Source: Flavobacterium panici (GTDB taxonomy: Bacteria; Bacteroidota; Bacteroidia; Flavobacteriales; Flavobacteriaceae). From it: a DNA stretch of 64,000 nucleotides. This document shows positions 53,392 to 62,081 of the stretch, piece after piece (position 1 is the first letter of the stretch; every line of letters starts with the position of its first letter). The notes below the pieces were generated by a model. The model was given only the letters and a program-made list of their open reading frames with translations, searched no databases and was not told where the DNA came from. The DNA lies in assembly GCF_903819335.1 (NCBI RefSeq), contig NZ_CAIJDE010000034.1:1-64000 (forward strand). Direction: 5' to 3'. A program made the position numbers and the translations under genes.

Positions 53392-53420
53392 AAAGGCTAT
53401 CTTAATAGATAGCCTTTTTT
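53392..53420 (+). terminator. Mid-operon terminator or attenuator
   Basis: Perfect stem AAAGGCTATC/GATAGCCTTT with loop TTAATA and six T, 8 bases after the OmpA-fusion stop and 4 bases before the permease ATG. It probably lowers expression of the last three genes relative to the first three. Confidence 0.75.
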
Positions 53421-53423
53421 ACA

Positions 53424-54200
53424 ATGAGTATGATAAAAATTTTAACTCCCTTTGAAAAAATATCAAAATTAAACAAAACACTTATTTTGATAGGCTGGTT
53501 AGTTCTTTTGATTATTATTTGGTTTGCAACAACATCTGGCGAAAAGCATCTATTTCCATCTCCGTCTCAGGTTTTAACCGGTTTTTCAGATTTGTATAGA
53601 GAAGGTTTGGTAGTACATATTTTCAATTCGTTGAAATTGTGTTTTATCTCGATTTTTTTAGCCACAATTATTTCCTTGTTTTTTGCTTATGCATGGCCAA
53701 TTCCGCTATTAAAATCGGTTTCTGAATTCATCACAAAATTTAGATTTTTACCTTTTACCGGACTTTCATTTTATATTACAATGGTAATTCATGAAGCACG
53801 AATGATGCAGGTTTGGATCTTGGTAATTTTCCTGACTACATTTTTAACAACATCCTTAATTGCAGTTATCAAAGATATTCCGCAAGAAGAATTTGATCAT
53901 GCAAAAATGTTGAAATGTAACCGTTGGGAAGTACTTGTGCAAGTCATTATTTTAGGAAGAATAGATTATGTAATTGATGTAATCAGACAAAACCTTGCCA
54001 TTACCTGGATGATGCTTGTAACTGTAGAATCGATTGTGGTAGCTTCTGGAGGATTAGGGTTTTTAATAAAAAACTCTGATAAATTTATGAATACAGGAAG
54101 GATCATTGCACTTCAAATTATCATTTTATTAATAGGTCTTGGCTTAGATGCAGGAATAAATTATTTAAGAAAAGCACTATTTAGATATTCAAAAATATAA
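53424..54200 (+). CDS. ABC transporter permease (SsuC/TauC-like)
   Basis: The 258-residue inner-membrane permease has six predicted helices. The BPD-transport loop DIPQEEFDHAKMLKCNRWEVLVQV contains the EAA-like signature that contacts the ATPase. The closest general resemblance is to nitrate/sulfonate/taurine importers. In this operon it pairs with the ATPase encoded 2 bases downstream. The solute-binding partner is presumably the OmpA fusion, which is atypical. The transported substrate is unknown. Confidence 0.88.
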   Translation: MSMIKILTPFEKISKLNKTLILIGWLVLLIIIWFATTSGEKHLFPSPSQVLTGFSDLYREGLVVHIFNSLKLCFISIFLATIISLFFAYAWPIPLLKSVSEFITKFRFLPFTGLSFYITMVIHEARMMQVWILVIFLTTFLTTSLIAVIKDIPQEEFDHAKMLKCNRWEVLVQVIILGRIDYVIDVIRQNLAITWMMLVTVESIVVASGGLGFLIKNSDKFMNTGRIIALQIIILLIGLGLDAGINYLRKALFRYSKI

Positions 54201-54202
54201 TC

Positions 54203-55033
54203 ATGAAACACGAATATAAAGAGACGCTTTTATATGTAGAAAATCTTAGCGTTGCTTATGATGATAACGTTATTATAAAAGATATAAACCTTATCGAAAA
54301 AGACGTAGTTCGAGAAGGAGTAGATTGTACAGGACAGGTAGTTGCTTTTGTGGGAAGATCTGGTAGAGGAAAATCAACTTTTTTTAAAGCTTTGACAGGT
54401 TTAACTCCGTTACATTCCGGAAAAATATTAATTAGAGATTTCGAAAATAAAGAACCTAATGCAGCTAAGGCAGTATGCGAAGGAGACATTGGTTTTGTAG
54501 ATCAAAAATATACTTTGTTCAGACATAAAACAGTTACTCAGGCTTTGAAATTTTCGCTAAGAAAAACAACGCTTTCGAATACTGAAAAAGATGAAAAAAT
54601 AAAGCAATATCTAAAAGAATGGGGATTAGAAAACTGTAAAGACAAATATCCTAACGAACTTTCGGGAGGACAAAGACAAAGAACAGCTATTATAGAACAA
54701 TTGTTTTCGTCTGATCAATTTATTGTTTTGGATGAACCTTTTTCAGGATTAGATGTTGGAAATATTGAAGAAGTAAAAAAATCATTTGAACTATTAGGAA
54801 AATCTTCGGAGTCTAATACGGTTATTTTTTCGACACATGATATTGAGCTGGCAATTGAATTAGCGCAAACTATTTACGTTATTGGACATCCAACTATTAA
54901 TGGAAAGAAAGAAAACTATGGAACTATTGTAGCAAAATATGATCTAAGAGACATGGGACTTTCCTGGAAAGATTATTGTGACGACCACTTAAAATTATCA
55001 AAAGAAATTATTCATCAAATGATGATTTCTTAA
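54203..55033 (+). CDS. ABC transporter ATP-binding protein (SsuB/TauB-like)
   Basis: The 276-residue ATPase has Walker A GRSGRGKSTFF (about 49-59), signature LSGGQRQRTAI, Walker B FIVLDEPFSGLD, and switch His in FSTHDIELA. All catalytic motifs are intact, so it should power the permease. It has about 45 residues beyond the usual C-terminus of small importer ATPases. It begins 2 bases after the permease and ends 8 bases before the AAA+ gene. Confidence 0.92.
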   Translation: MKHEYKETLLYVENLSVAYDDNVIIKDINLIEKDVVREGVDCTGQVVAFVGRSGRGKSTFFKALTGLTPLHSGKILIRDFENKEPNAAKAVCEGDIGFVDQKYTLFRHKTVTQALKFSLRKTTLSNTEKDEKIKQYLKEWGLENCKDKYPNELSGGQRQRTAIIEQLFSSDQFIVLDEPFSGLDVGNIEEVKKSFELLGKSSESNTVIFSTHDIELAIELAQTIYVIGHPTINGKKENYGTIVAKYDLRDMGLSWKDYCDDHLKLSKEIIHQMMIS

Positions 55034-55041
55034 ATAAATAT

Positions 55042-56553
55042 ATGGCAAAGAAGAACAATCCAATATCGATTATTGAAGACTCATTTTTGTCTCTAAAAAA
55101 ATATTTAGAAACAAATATATCTACTAATGAAGCCGTTTTTACGGCTTCATTTATTATAGCGCTTGAAAAAGAAACAAAGCAGATTCTGGAAATATGCAAT
55201 ATATTAAATCAGGACGCAGATTTTATTCAAAAGTTAAATGAAACAGTAAATCCAGATTTCTCTAAAGGTTTATTGTTTAAAGCAGAACATTTTTTTCTTT
55301 CGGATATTATTGATCTTTATGAAAGAGAATCCGGAGCGAAAAATGAAAAACAAGAATTTGTTCTGGCGTATTATTATGATGCTTTACGCAACAATCATTT
55401 TGCGGACCAAAACTCTGTAAACGAATTGAATCAGTTGATTTTTACAGAGAATTTCAAAAATCTTCTCGTAAAAATAAAAAAAGAGAATAAAATAATAACT
55501 TCAAATGTGCAGCAAAATCAGTACTTACTGCCAGAATTATTATCCATAACAAAGCATAGCAGATTAGAAGAAATTCTAGTTAAATATCAAAACTTCATTT
55601 ATTTTACATTTGGTAAAAAAGTTGAAAATACAACAGCTTTCAGCAGCTATTTGGGTTTAAATGCAAACACATCACAAACAGATAAAAAAGAAATAGATAA
55701 TCTTCCTGAAGGAGATACGCTGGAAAAAGTACTGAAAGAATTAAACGAATTAGTTGGTTTAGCAGAAGTAAAAAAAGATGTTTCGGAATTAATCAATTTG
55801 TTAGAAATACAAAAAAAGCGTTCAGAACAAGGATTAAAAAATGTTGAAATTACTTTGCATACCGTTTTTCTGGGCCCGCCCGGAACCGGGAAAACTTCTG
55901 TAGCGAGGCTTTTAAGTAGAATTTTTAAACATTTGGGTTTTTTATCTAAAGGTCAAATGTTTGAAACAGACAGAGAAGGTTTAGTTGCTGGTTATGTGGG
56001 GCAAACAGCAGCAAAAGTCAATAACGCGGTAGAATCAAGTCTTGGCGGAGTATTATTTATTGATGAAGCCTATGCATTAACTCAAAACTCGTTTGGAAAC
56101 GATTATGGTGCAGAAGCAGTAAATACACTTTTGAAAAGAATGGAAGATCACCGAAAAGATCTGGCTGTTGTGGTTGCAGGTTACACAGAACCAATGAAAA
56201 TTTTTATAGAATCGAATCCCGGATTACGATCCCGTTTTAATAGATATTTTTATTTTAATGATTTTACACCGAATCAATTGTATGAAATTTTTGAATCGTT
56301 TTGTGTAAAATCAGATTTTATAATTTCTACAGATGCTAAAGAAAAACTAACAGACACTTTTGAATTATTATATAGAGATAAAACCGAAAGTTTTGGAAAT
56401 GCCAGATTAGTACGAAACATTTTTGAAAAATGTGTGCAAAATCAAGCCAATAGAATTATAGCTTTGAAAAAATTAAGCAGTAAGACTTTAAAAACATTAA
56501 CAGATGATGATATTCCGGAATTAAAAGAAATTGAATATAATTTTGGTTCCTGA
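55042..56553 (+). CDS. CbbX/SpoVK-like AAA+ ATPase
   Basis: The N-terminal ~215 residues are helical and unfamiliar. The C-terminal half (about 225-495) is an AAA+ domain of the CbbX/SpoVK/EccA type. It begins LNELVGLAEVKKDVSELINLL, with Walker A LGPPGTGKTS (about 276-285), the pore-loop-like GLVAGYVGQTAAKV, Walker B GGVLFIDEAYAL, sensor-1 region VVVAGYTEPM and Arg finger region NPGLRSRFNRYFYF. Relatives remodel protein complexes by threading a tail. Here it may act on a partner from the same operon. It is the last gene before a strong terminator. Confidence 0.9.
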   Translation: MAKKNNPISIIEDSFLSLKKYLETNISTNEAVFTASFIIALEKETKQILEICNILNQDADFIQKLNETVNPDFSKGLLFKAEHFFLSDIIDLYERESGAKNEKQEFVLAYYYDALRNNHFADQNSVNELNQLIFTENFKNLLVKIKKENKIITSNVQQNQYLLPELLSITKHSRLEEILVKYQNFIYFTFGKKVENTTAFSSYLGLNANTSQTDKKEIDNLPEGDTLEKVLKELNELVGLAEVKKDVSELINLLEIQKKRSEQGLKNVEITLHTVFLGPPGTGKTSVARLLSRIFKHLGFLSKGQMFETDREGLVAGYVGQTAAKVNNAVESSLGGVLFIDEAYALTQNSFGNDYGAEAVNTLLKRMEDHRKDLAVVVAGYTEPMKIFIESNPGLRSRFNRYFYFNDFTPNQLYEIFESFCVKSDFIISTDAKEKLTDTFELLYRDKTESFGNARLVRNIFEKCVQNQANRIIALKKLSSKTLKTLTDDDIPELKEIEYNFGS

Positions 56554-56555
56554 TA

Positions 56556-56593
56556 AAAAAATAGCCAGCAAATGTTTGCTGGCTATTTTTTTT
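56556..56593 (+). terminator. Terminator of the six-gene envelope operon
   Basis: Long stem AATAGCCAGCAAA/TTTGCTGGCTATT with a 2-base loop, followed by a T-run, just after the AAA+ stop codon. Confidence 0.92.
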
Positions 56594-56634
56594 GGAAGTT
56601 TTTCTTTTTTAAGAATATCTATAAACAAGAAAAT

Positions 56635-56691
56635 TTATAAAATGGTGATTCTCAATTTACCCATAAATTGAGAATCCATACCATTTTATAA
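56635..56691. repeat. Long imperfect palindrome
   Basis: The left arm 56635-56659 pairs with the right arm 56664-56691 through TTATAAAATGGT and GATTCTCAATTTA on the left and their complements on the right. The right arm has a 3-base bulge and the loop is CCCA. It lies between the envelope operon and the 88-base repeats. Confidence 0.8.
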
Positions 56692-56721
56692 AATTATTGA
56701 CACAGATTTTATCACTCTGTA

Positions 56722-56985
56722 GCTTTGTCTTTCATGGGAACAAACTAGCTTTATTAATCCCAATGCTCTGTTTTTTTAAGGGTTACATTTCAGCAGAATC
56801 AATCCCTGTGCTTTGTCTTTTATGGGAACAAACTAGCTTTATTAGTCCCAATGCTCTGTTTTTTTAGGGTTACAATACAGCAGAATCAATCCCTTATGCT
56901 TTGTCTTTTATGGGAACAAACAAGCTTTATCAGTCCCAGTGCTTCCTTTTTTATAAGGGTTGTATTTAGCTTTCTCAATCCCTGT
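56722..56985. repeat. Three 88-base tandem repeats, each made of two ~44-base hairpin units
   Basis: Copies start at 56722, 56810 and 56898, an exact 88-base period. Each has a 43-base half beginning GCTTTGTCTTT and a 45-base half usually beginning GCTCTGTTTTT. Both halves contain GGG(A/T)...TCCC able to form a stem, so there are six hairpin units. The third copy is the most diverged. 88 is not a multiple of 3, and stops occur in the frames I checked, so it is non-coding. The 56986-57124 stretch after it shows no feature that I recognise. Confidence 0.92.
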
Positions 56986-57124
56986 GAAGCAAATTTAGGA
57001 AAATACGCTTTAAAAAAAGTTACATAATTTTCTGCCTTAATTTACATATTTCACATGTTAGTGTCTTGTTAATTATATAACTTAGTTAGAAAAAATAATT
57101 AATTTTGAATTCTATTTCTATACA

Positions 57125-57571
57125 ATGGCTTTACAAATACGCGAATTTACTACGATTGACGAAATGGTGGCTCAAATTGACACCATCAGATTTCTATATC
57201 CCAATATAACTTTAGAAAAATACCAATCATTTCTTTCTGAGATGGTTCCGCACAATTATATTCAGATTGGAGTATTTGAAAATAACATTTGTTTGGGTAT
57301 TACAGGATGCTGGTCGGCAACAAAATTATGGACAGGAAAATATCTCGAAATTGACAATTTTGTAGTAAATCCGGAATATCGTTCTAAAGGAATTGGAAAA
57401 ATGCTTACAGATTATATTGAACAAAAAGCATTGGATTTAGGCTGCAGCAGCATTGTTCTGGATGCTTTTTCGGGAAATTTTGGTGCGCACAGATTTTATT
57501 ACAATCAGGGATATGGCCCAAAAGGTTTTCATTTTGTGAAAGTTTTAGACGAAAATAAATTAACACATTAA
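57125..57571 (+). CDS. GNAT-family N-acetyltransferase
   Basis: The 148-residue protein has the GNAT fold. The acetyl-CoA-binding motif A, VVNPEYRSKGIGKMLTDYIE (about 78-97), includes the R/Q-x-x-G-x-G/A signature. Motif B, with SGNFGAHRFYYNQGYGPKGF, closes the domain. Substrate is unknown. The start is ATG. It is separated from the envelope operon by terminator and repeats, and from the flippase by about 95 bases. Confidence 0.9.
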   Translation: MALQIREFTTIDEMVAQIDTIRFLYPNITLEKYQSFLSEMVPHNYIQIGVFENNICLGITGCWSATKLWTGKYLEIDNFVVNPEYRSKGIGKMLTDYIEQKALDLGCSSIVLDAFSGNFGAHRFYYNQGYGPKGFHFVKVLDENKLTH

Positions 57572-57665
57572 AATTGTCGCTAAGTTTTTTTATTGAACCG
57601 TCAAAAGGACTAATAAAACCAAAGAATTGGTTATTTTTGTTTTTTGAACTTTATTACTAATTATT

Positions 57666-59126
57666 TTGGGATTATATAAAAATCTATTCAAACAAACTGC
57701 AATTTATGGACTGGCAACCGTTTTACCGCGAATGCTCAGTTTTTTATTGGTCAGATTATATACAGGTATTTTACCGACTGCCGAATACGGCGAAGTTTCG
57801 ATTGTTTTGTCTTGGATGGTTTTCTTTAACGTAGTGCTTTCTTACGGAATGGAAACGGCGTTCTTTAGATTTTACAGTGCCGAAACAGATAAGAAAAATG
57901 TAATCGCAACTTCTACCATATCAATATTTTGGTCATCGATAGGATTCTTGTTTGCGGGTTTAATTTTTAGAAATACACTGGCAAATTGGGCCGAAGTTGA
58001 TGCACAGTACATTACTTATTCTGTTTGGATTTTAGTTTTAGACGCATTGGTTTTAGTACCGTTTTCAAAATTAAGAGCAAACCAGCGTCCAATGGTTTAT
58101 GCGGCTATTAAAATTGGAAATGTGGTAATCAATTTACTGCTGAATATTTTCTTTTTACTATATCTGCCAAAACTTGCAGCTTCACATCCTAATTCAGTTT
58201 GGGATAATTTATATGTAGAAAATTTCCAGATTGCCTATATTTTCATCGCTAATCTGTTAGCTAGTTTAGCAACTTTCATTGTACTTTCTCCAAATTATCT
58301 TTCGCTTGGACGAAAATTCGATCCCGTACTTTGGAAAAAAATGATGAAATACGGTCTGCCAATTTTAGTTGCCGGACTTGCATTTGCAGTTAATGAACAT
58401 TTCGATAAAATCTTATTAGGATATTTACTTCCAGAAAATCTTGCAAAATCAGAAGTTGGAGCTTATTCTGCCTGTTATAAACTAGGTTTATTTATGGTTT
58501 TGTTTGCAACGGCTTTTAGATTAGGAATTGAACCTTTCTTTTTCAGCCACGCCAAAAACGAAAATGCACCGCAGACTTATGCCGTAATTACAAAGTATTT
58601 TGTGATTCTGGGTTCACTAATTTTATTAGGGGTTATCGTTTTTGCAGACATTCTAAAATATCTTTTATTAGACAATAAATCCTATTGGGAAGCCATGAAA
58701 GTAGTGCCGTTAATTATTCTGGCAAACTTCTTTTTAGGAATTTACAATAACTTATCGGTTTGGTACAAACTTACAGATCAAACAAGAATTGGAGCTTATA
58801 TTTCAATTGTTGGAGCAATTGTAACATTGGTTTTAAATTATTTTTTGATTCCAAAATACAGTTATTACGGATCTGCAATCGCAACTATCTCTGCCTACGG
58901 AAGCATGATGTTAATATCATATATTTTAGGAAACAAATATTATCCTATTCCGTACGACATGAATAAAATTTCGGCTTATTTAGGAATTTCAATTTTATTT
59001 TCGGCTATTTCATTTTATGGATTTAGAGAAAATTATTTTGTTGGAATTCCGTTATTATTAGCCTTTATGTACTTTGTTTATCACAACGAAAAAGACACAA
59101 TCAAAGGAATAATGAATAGAAAGTAA
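57666..59126 (+). CDS. Polysaccharide/oligosaccharide flippase (MOP superfamily)
   Basis: The 486-residue membrane protein has 13-14 hydrophobic helices and the pattern of RfbX/MurJ-like flippases, beginning KQTAIYGLATVLPRMLSFLLV. It probably flips lipid-linked glycan precursors. The reading starts with TTG at 57666. No in-frame ATG lies near the conserved N-terminus, so TTG is accepted. It opens a run with dut, nucleotidyltransferase, TPR, DUF4292 and EnvC genes, a conserved envelope-related neighbourhood in Bacteroidota as far as I recall. A TATTTTTG -7 box lies at 57632-57639. Confidence 0.87.
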   Translation: MGLYKNLFKQTAIYGLATVLPRMLSFLLVRLYTGILPTAEYGEVSIVLSWMVFFNVVLSYGMETAFFRFYSAETDKKNVIATSTISIFWSSIGFLFAGLIFRNTLANWAEVDAQYITYSVWILVLDALVLVPFSKLRANQRPMVYAAIKIGNVVINLLLNIFFLLYLPKLAASHPNSVWDNLYVENFQIAYIFIANLLASLATFIVLSPNYLSLGRKFDPVLWKKMMKYGLPILVAGLAFAVNEHFDKILLGYLLPENLAKSEVGAYSACYKLGLFMVLFATAFRLGIEPFFFSHAKNENAPQTYAVITKYFVILGSLILLGVIVFADILKYLLLDNKSYWEAMKVVPLIILANFFLGIYNNLSVWYKLTDQTRIGAYISIVGAIVTLVLNYFLIPKYSYYGSAIATISAYGSMMLISYILGNKYYPIPYDMNKISAYLGISILFSAISFYGFRENYFVGIPLLLAFMYFVYHNEKDTIKGIMNRK

Positions 59127-59155
59127 AAGTGCTTTTTTAATCTTTTATAATAAAA

Positions 59156-59590
59156 ATGAAAATACAAATTATCAATAAATCACAACATGATTTACCAAAT
59201 TACGAAACAATTGCTTCTGCAGGAATGGACTTGCGTGCCAATATTACAGAACCAATTACGTTAAAACCTTTAGAAAGAACAATTGTAAAAACCGGACTTT
59301 TTATAGAATTGCCAATTGGTTACGAAGCACAGGTTAGACCAAGAAGCGGACTGGCAGCAAAAAAAGGAGTTACAGTTTTAAATTCTCCGGGAACTGTCGA
59401 TGCTGATTACAGAGGTGAAATAGGGGTGATTTTGGTAAATTTATCAAATGAAGAATTTGTAATTGAAAACGGAGAAAGAATTGCACAATTAATTATTGCC
59501 AAACACGAAAGAGCTGAATGGATTGAAGTGGAAGAATTAACGGAAACTTCAAGAGGAGCAGGCGGATTTGGAAGTACTGGAGTGAAGTAG
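59156..59590 (+). CDS. dut: dUTP diphosphatase
   Basis: Dut hydrolyses dUTP to dUMP, keeping uracil out of DNA and supplying dTMP synthesis. The 144-residue trimeric type shows its conserved motifs: [41 protein letters not shown], and the C-terminal [10 protein letters not shown] that closes over substrate. The start is ATG, 29 bases after the flippase. Confidence 0.97.
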   Translation: MKIQIINKSQHDLPNYETIASAGMDLRANITEPITLKPLERTIVKTGLFIELPIGYEAQVRPRSGLAAKKGVTVLNSPGTVDADYRGEIGVILVNLSNEEFVIENGERIAQLIIAKHERAEWIEVEELTETSRGAGGFGSTGVK

Positions 59591-59687
59591 TTTTCAGTCG
59601 CAGTTGACAGTCCTTTACTGTATTTAAAAACTTGAACTAACCAAACGAAGAAGATTTTTTAAATCTTCCCACATAAAATAAAATTAG

Positions 59688-60704
59688 ATGAAAATAATCG
59701 TTCCAATGGCAGGTCGCGGATCAAGACTTCGCCCACATACATTAACAGTACCAAAACCATTAATTCCGGTTGCGGGAAAATCTATCGTTCACCGTTTAGT
59801 AGAAGATATCGCTAAAATATTAAAGCAGCCAATAGAAGAAGTTGCATTTATCTTGGGAGACGAAGCGTTTTTTGGAGATGATGTTGTTACAAGTCTGCAG
59901 GATTTAGCACAAGGATTAGGAGCAAAAGCTTCAATATATCGTCAGGATTTACCTTTAGGAACCGGGCACGCGATTATGTGTGCAAAAGAATCCTTATCTG
60001 GACCAGCAGTTATCGCTTACGCGGATACTTTAATCAGAGCCGATTTCGAATTAGATCCATCTGCCGATGCTGTAATTTGGGTAAAACAAGTAGATCAGCC
60101 GGAAGCTTTTGGAGTTGTAAAATTAAATCCAAATAATGAAATTATAGAATTGGTTGAAAAACCAAAAGAGTTTGTTAGTGATTTAGCCGTTATTGGAATC
60201 TATTATTTTAAAGAAGTTGGAGATCTAAAAAAAGAGCTTCAGGGCGTTTTAGATAATAATATTCAAAATGGTGGAGAATACCAAATCAACGACGGTATCA
60301 AAGCCATGATGGCAAACGGAAAAGTTTTTAAAACCGGAAGTGTTGACGAATGGATGGACTGCGGAAACAAAGATGTTACGGTTGAAACAAACAGCAGAAT
60401 GTTAGGATTTTTGCATAACGACGGAGAACATTTAGTGGATTATAATGTAACGCTGGAAAATTCAACAATTATTCCTCCATGTTATATTGGCGAAAATGTA
60501 GTGTTGAAAAACACAACCGTTGGGCCAAATGTTTCAATAGGAAAAGGCTGCCATGTAACCGACAGTTCTATTAAAAATAGCTTAATACAAACTAATTCTC
60601 AAATAAAAAATGCTAACTTAGATAATGCAATGATTGGAAATCATGTTAGTTATGATGGAAAATTCACAAGCATCAGCATTGGAGATTATTCAGTTTTAGA
60701 ATAA
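59688..60704 (+). CDS. Sugar-1-phosphate nucleotidyltransferase with left-handed beta-helix
   Basis: The 338-residue enzyme has the NTP-transferase signature GRGSRLRPHTLTVPKPL (9-25), the Asp-bearing AYADTLI segment, and VEKPKEFVSDLAVIGIY. A hexapeptide-repeat left-handed beta-helix (about 250-338, IGENVVLKNTTVGPNVSIGKG) follows. It activates a sugar phosphate, for example glucose-1-phosphate with dTTP or UTP; the exact sugar is not clear. The following TPR gene begins 18 bases later. Confidence 0.88.
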   Translation: MKIIVPMAGRGSRLRPHTLTVPKPLIPVAGKSIVHRLVEDIAKILKQPIEEVAFILGDEAFFGDDVVTSLQDLAQGLGAKASIYRQDLPLGTGHAIMCAKESLSGPAVIAYADTLIRADFELDPSADAVIWVKQVDQPEAFGVVKLNPNNEIIELVEKPKEFVSDLAVIGIYYFKEVGDLKKELQGVLDNNIQNGGEYQINDGIKAMMANGKVFKTGSVDEWMDCGNKDVTVETNSRMLGFLHNDGEHLVDYNVTLENSTIIPPCYIGENVVLKNTTVGPNVSIGKGCHVTDSSIKNSLIQTNSQIKNANLDNAMIGNHVSYDGKFTSISIGDYSVLE

Positions 60705-60722
60705 AATGAAATCTTAAAAAAG

Positions 60723-62069
60723 ATGAAAAAAAGGATTTTGATAATTTTATTTTTTGCTTTACTAAGCAATTCAGCTTCGGTTTTCGCGCAAACGGAACCA
60801 GAAGATATTGCTTTGGCACCAGATGAATATCAAGATGCTTTTTACGAATCTTTGAAACAAAAAGGAATCGAAAACTACGATAAAGCAATAGCATCTTTAG
60901 AAAAATGTATCAAAATAAAACCTTCTGATGCTGTCGCTTATTTTGAAGTTGGAAAAAATTACCTGGCATTAAAAGAATATCAAAATGCCCAAAATGCATT
61001 TGAAAAAGCCACGCAGTTAAATCCAAAAAACAAATGGTATTGGCTGGGAATTTACGACGTAAGTTACGAAACCAAAAACTATCCGCTGGCGATTGAAACG
61101 ATTCAGAAAATTATTGTTTTTGATGAAGAATATAAAGACGATTTGATTTCGTTATATGTGCTTACAAACCAATATGATAAAGCGCTTGTGACGATTAATG
61201 AAATGAACGATAAATTCGGAAAATCTGAAGATCGTGATCGTTATAAAATGCAGATTTTATCGCAGGGAAAATATCAAAATGCAGAGATTTCAAATTTAAT
61301 TGAGCAGATTAAAAAAAATCCAAAAGAAGAATCAAACTATGTTAATCTGATTTTTCTATATTCAAAATCTGACGAAACAGACAAAGCTGTTGATGTTGCA
61401 AAACAATTGGCAAAAGAACTTCCAGATTCTGAATGGGGACAGGTAAGTTTGTTCAAAAGTTATTTAGATGCCAATCAGGCCGATAAAGCCATTAAGTCGA
61501 TGAACGTAATTTTGTCAAGTTCAAAAATTGATTCAAAAATTAAACATCGTACCTTAAATGAGTTTTTGATTTACGTCAATAAAAATCCGCAATATGGAGC
61601 AGATTTAGAAAAAGCCATTTCTTATTTTGACAATGATAAAGAAGTTGATGTTGCTAAAGAAATTGGAAAATTTTATCATAGTAAAAACCAGTTTGAAAAC
61701 GCCATTAAATATTATGAAAAAGATTTAATGACCAATTCAGACACAGATCGTGAAACGAATTTGCTTTTGCTTGAAGCTTATACTCAGGCAAAACAATTTG
61801 CGCCAATGACAAAAAGAGCCATGACGATGATTGAAGTTTATCCAAGCCAGCCGCAATTTTATTATTATGCAGGTTTGGGAAGCAACCAGTTACAGCAATT
61901 TAAAAATGCAAAAACCGTTTTAGAAATGGGACTTGATTATGTTGTTGATGATAAAAAATTAGAGGCAAATTTTAATATTCAATTGGGAGAGGCATATAAT
62001 GGATTAGGAGATGCGAAGAAAAAAGAGGAATACTTTTTGAAGGCAAATGAATTATTAAAAAAGAAGTAA
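60723..62069 (+). CDS. Exported TPR-repeat protein
   Basis: The 448-residue protein has a signal peptide ending SASVFAQ. It is built of TPR-like helical pairs from about residue 40 to the end, for example YDKAIASLEKCIKIKPSDAV, YQNAQNAFEKATQLNPKNKW and KSDETDKAVDVAKQL. The expected role is as a periplasmic protein-interaction scaffold. It lies 18 bases after the nucleotidyltransferase and 12 before the DUF4292 lipoprotein. The linkage to an EnvC-like gene suggests envelope assembly. Confidence 0.87.
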   Translation: MKKRILIILFFALLSNSASVFAQTEPEDIALAPDEYQDAFYESLKQKGIENYDKAIASLEKCIKIKPSDAVAYFEVGKNYLALKEYQNAQNAFEKATQLNPKNKWYWLGIYDVSYETKNYPLAIETIQKIIVFDEEYKDDLISLYVLTNQYDKALVTINEMNDKFGKSEDRDRYKMQILSQGKYQNAEISNLIEQIKKNPKEESNYVNLIFLYSKSDETDKAVDVAKQLAKELPDSEWGQVSLFKSYLDANQADKAIKSMNVILSSSKIDSKIKHRTLNEFLIYVNKNPQYGADLEKAISYFDNDKEVDVAKEIGKFYHSKNQFENAIKYYEKDLMTNSDTDRETNLLLLEAYTQAKQFAPMTKRAMTMIEVYPSQPQFYYYAGLGSNQLQQFKNAKTVLEMGLDYVVDDKKLEANFNIQLGEAYNGLGDAKKKEEYFLKANELLKKK

Positions 62070-62081
62070 GGAGAAATTAAG

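Noticed and set aside
56722..56985. CRISPR array or coding repeats
   Set aside because: The 88-base units are contiguous with no variable spacers. The period is not a multiple of 3, and stop codons interrupt the frames I checked.
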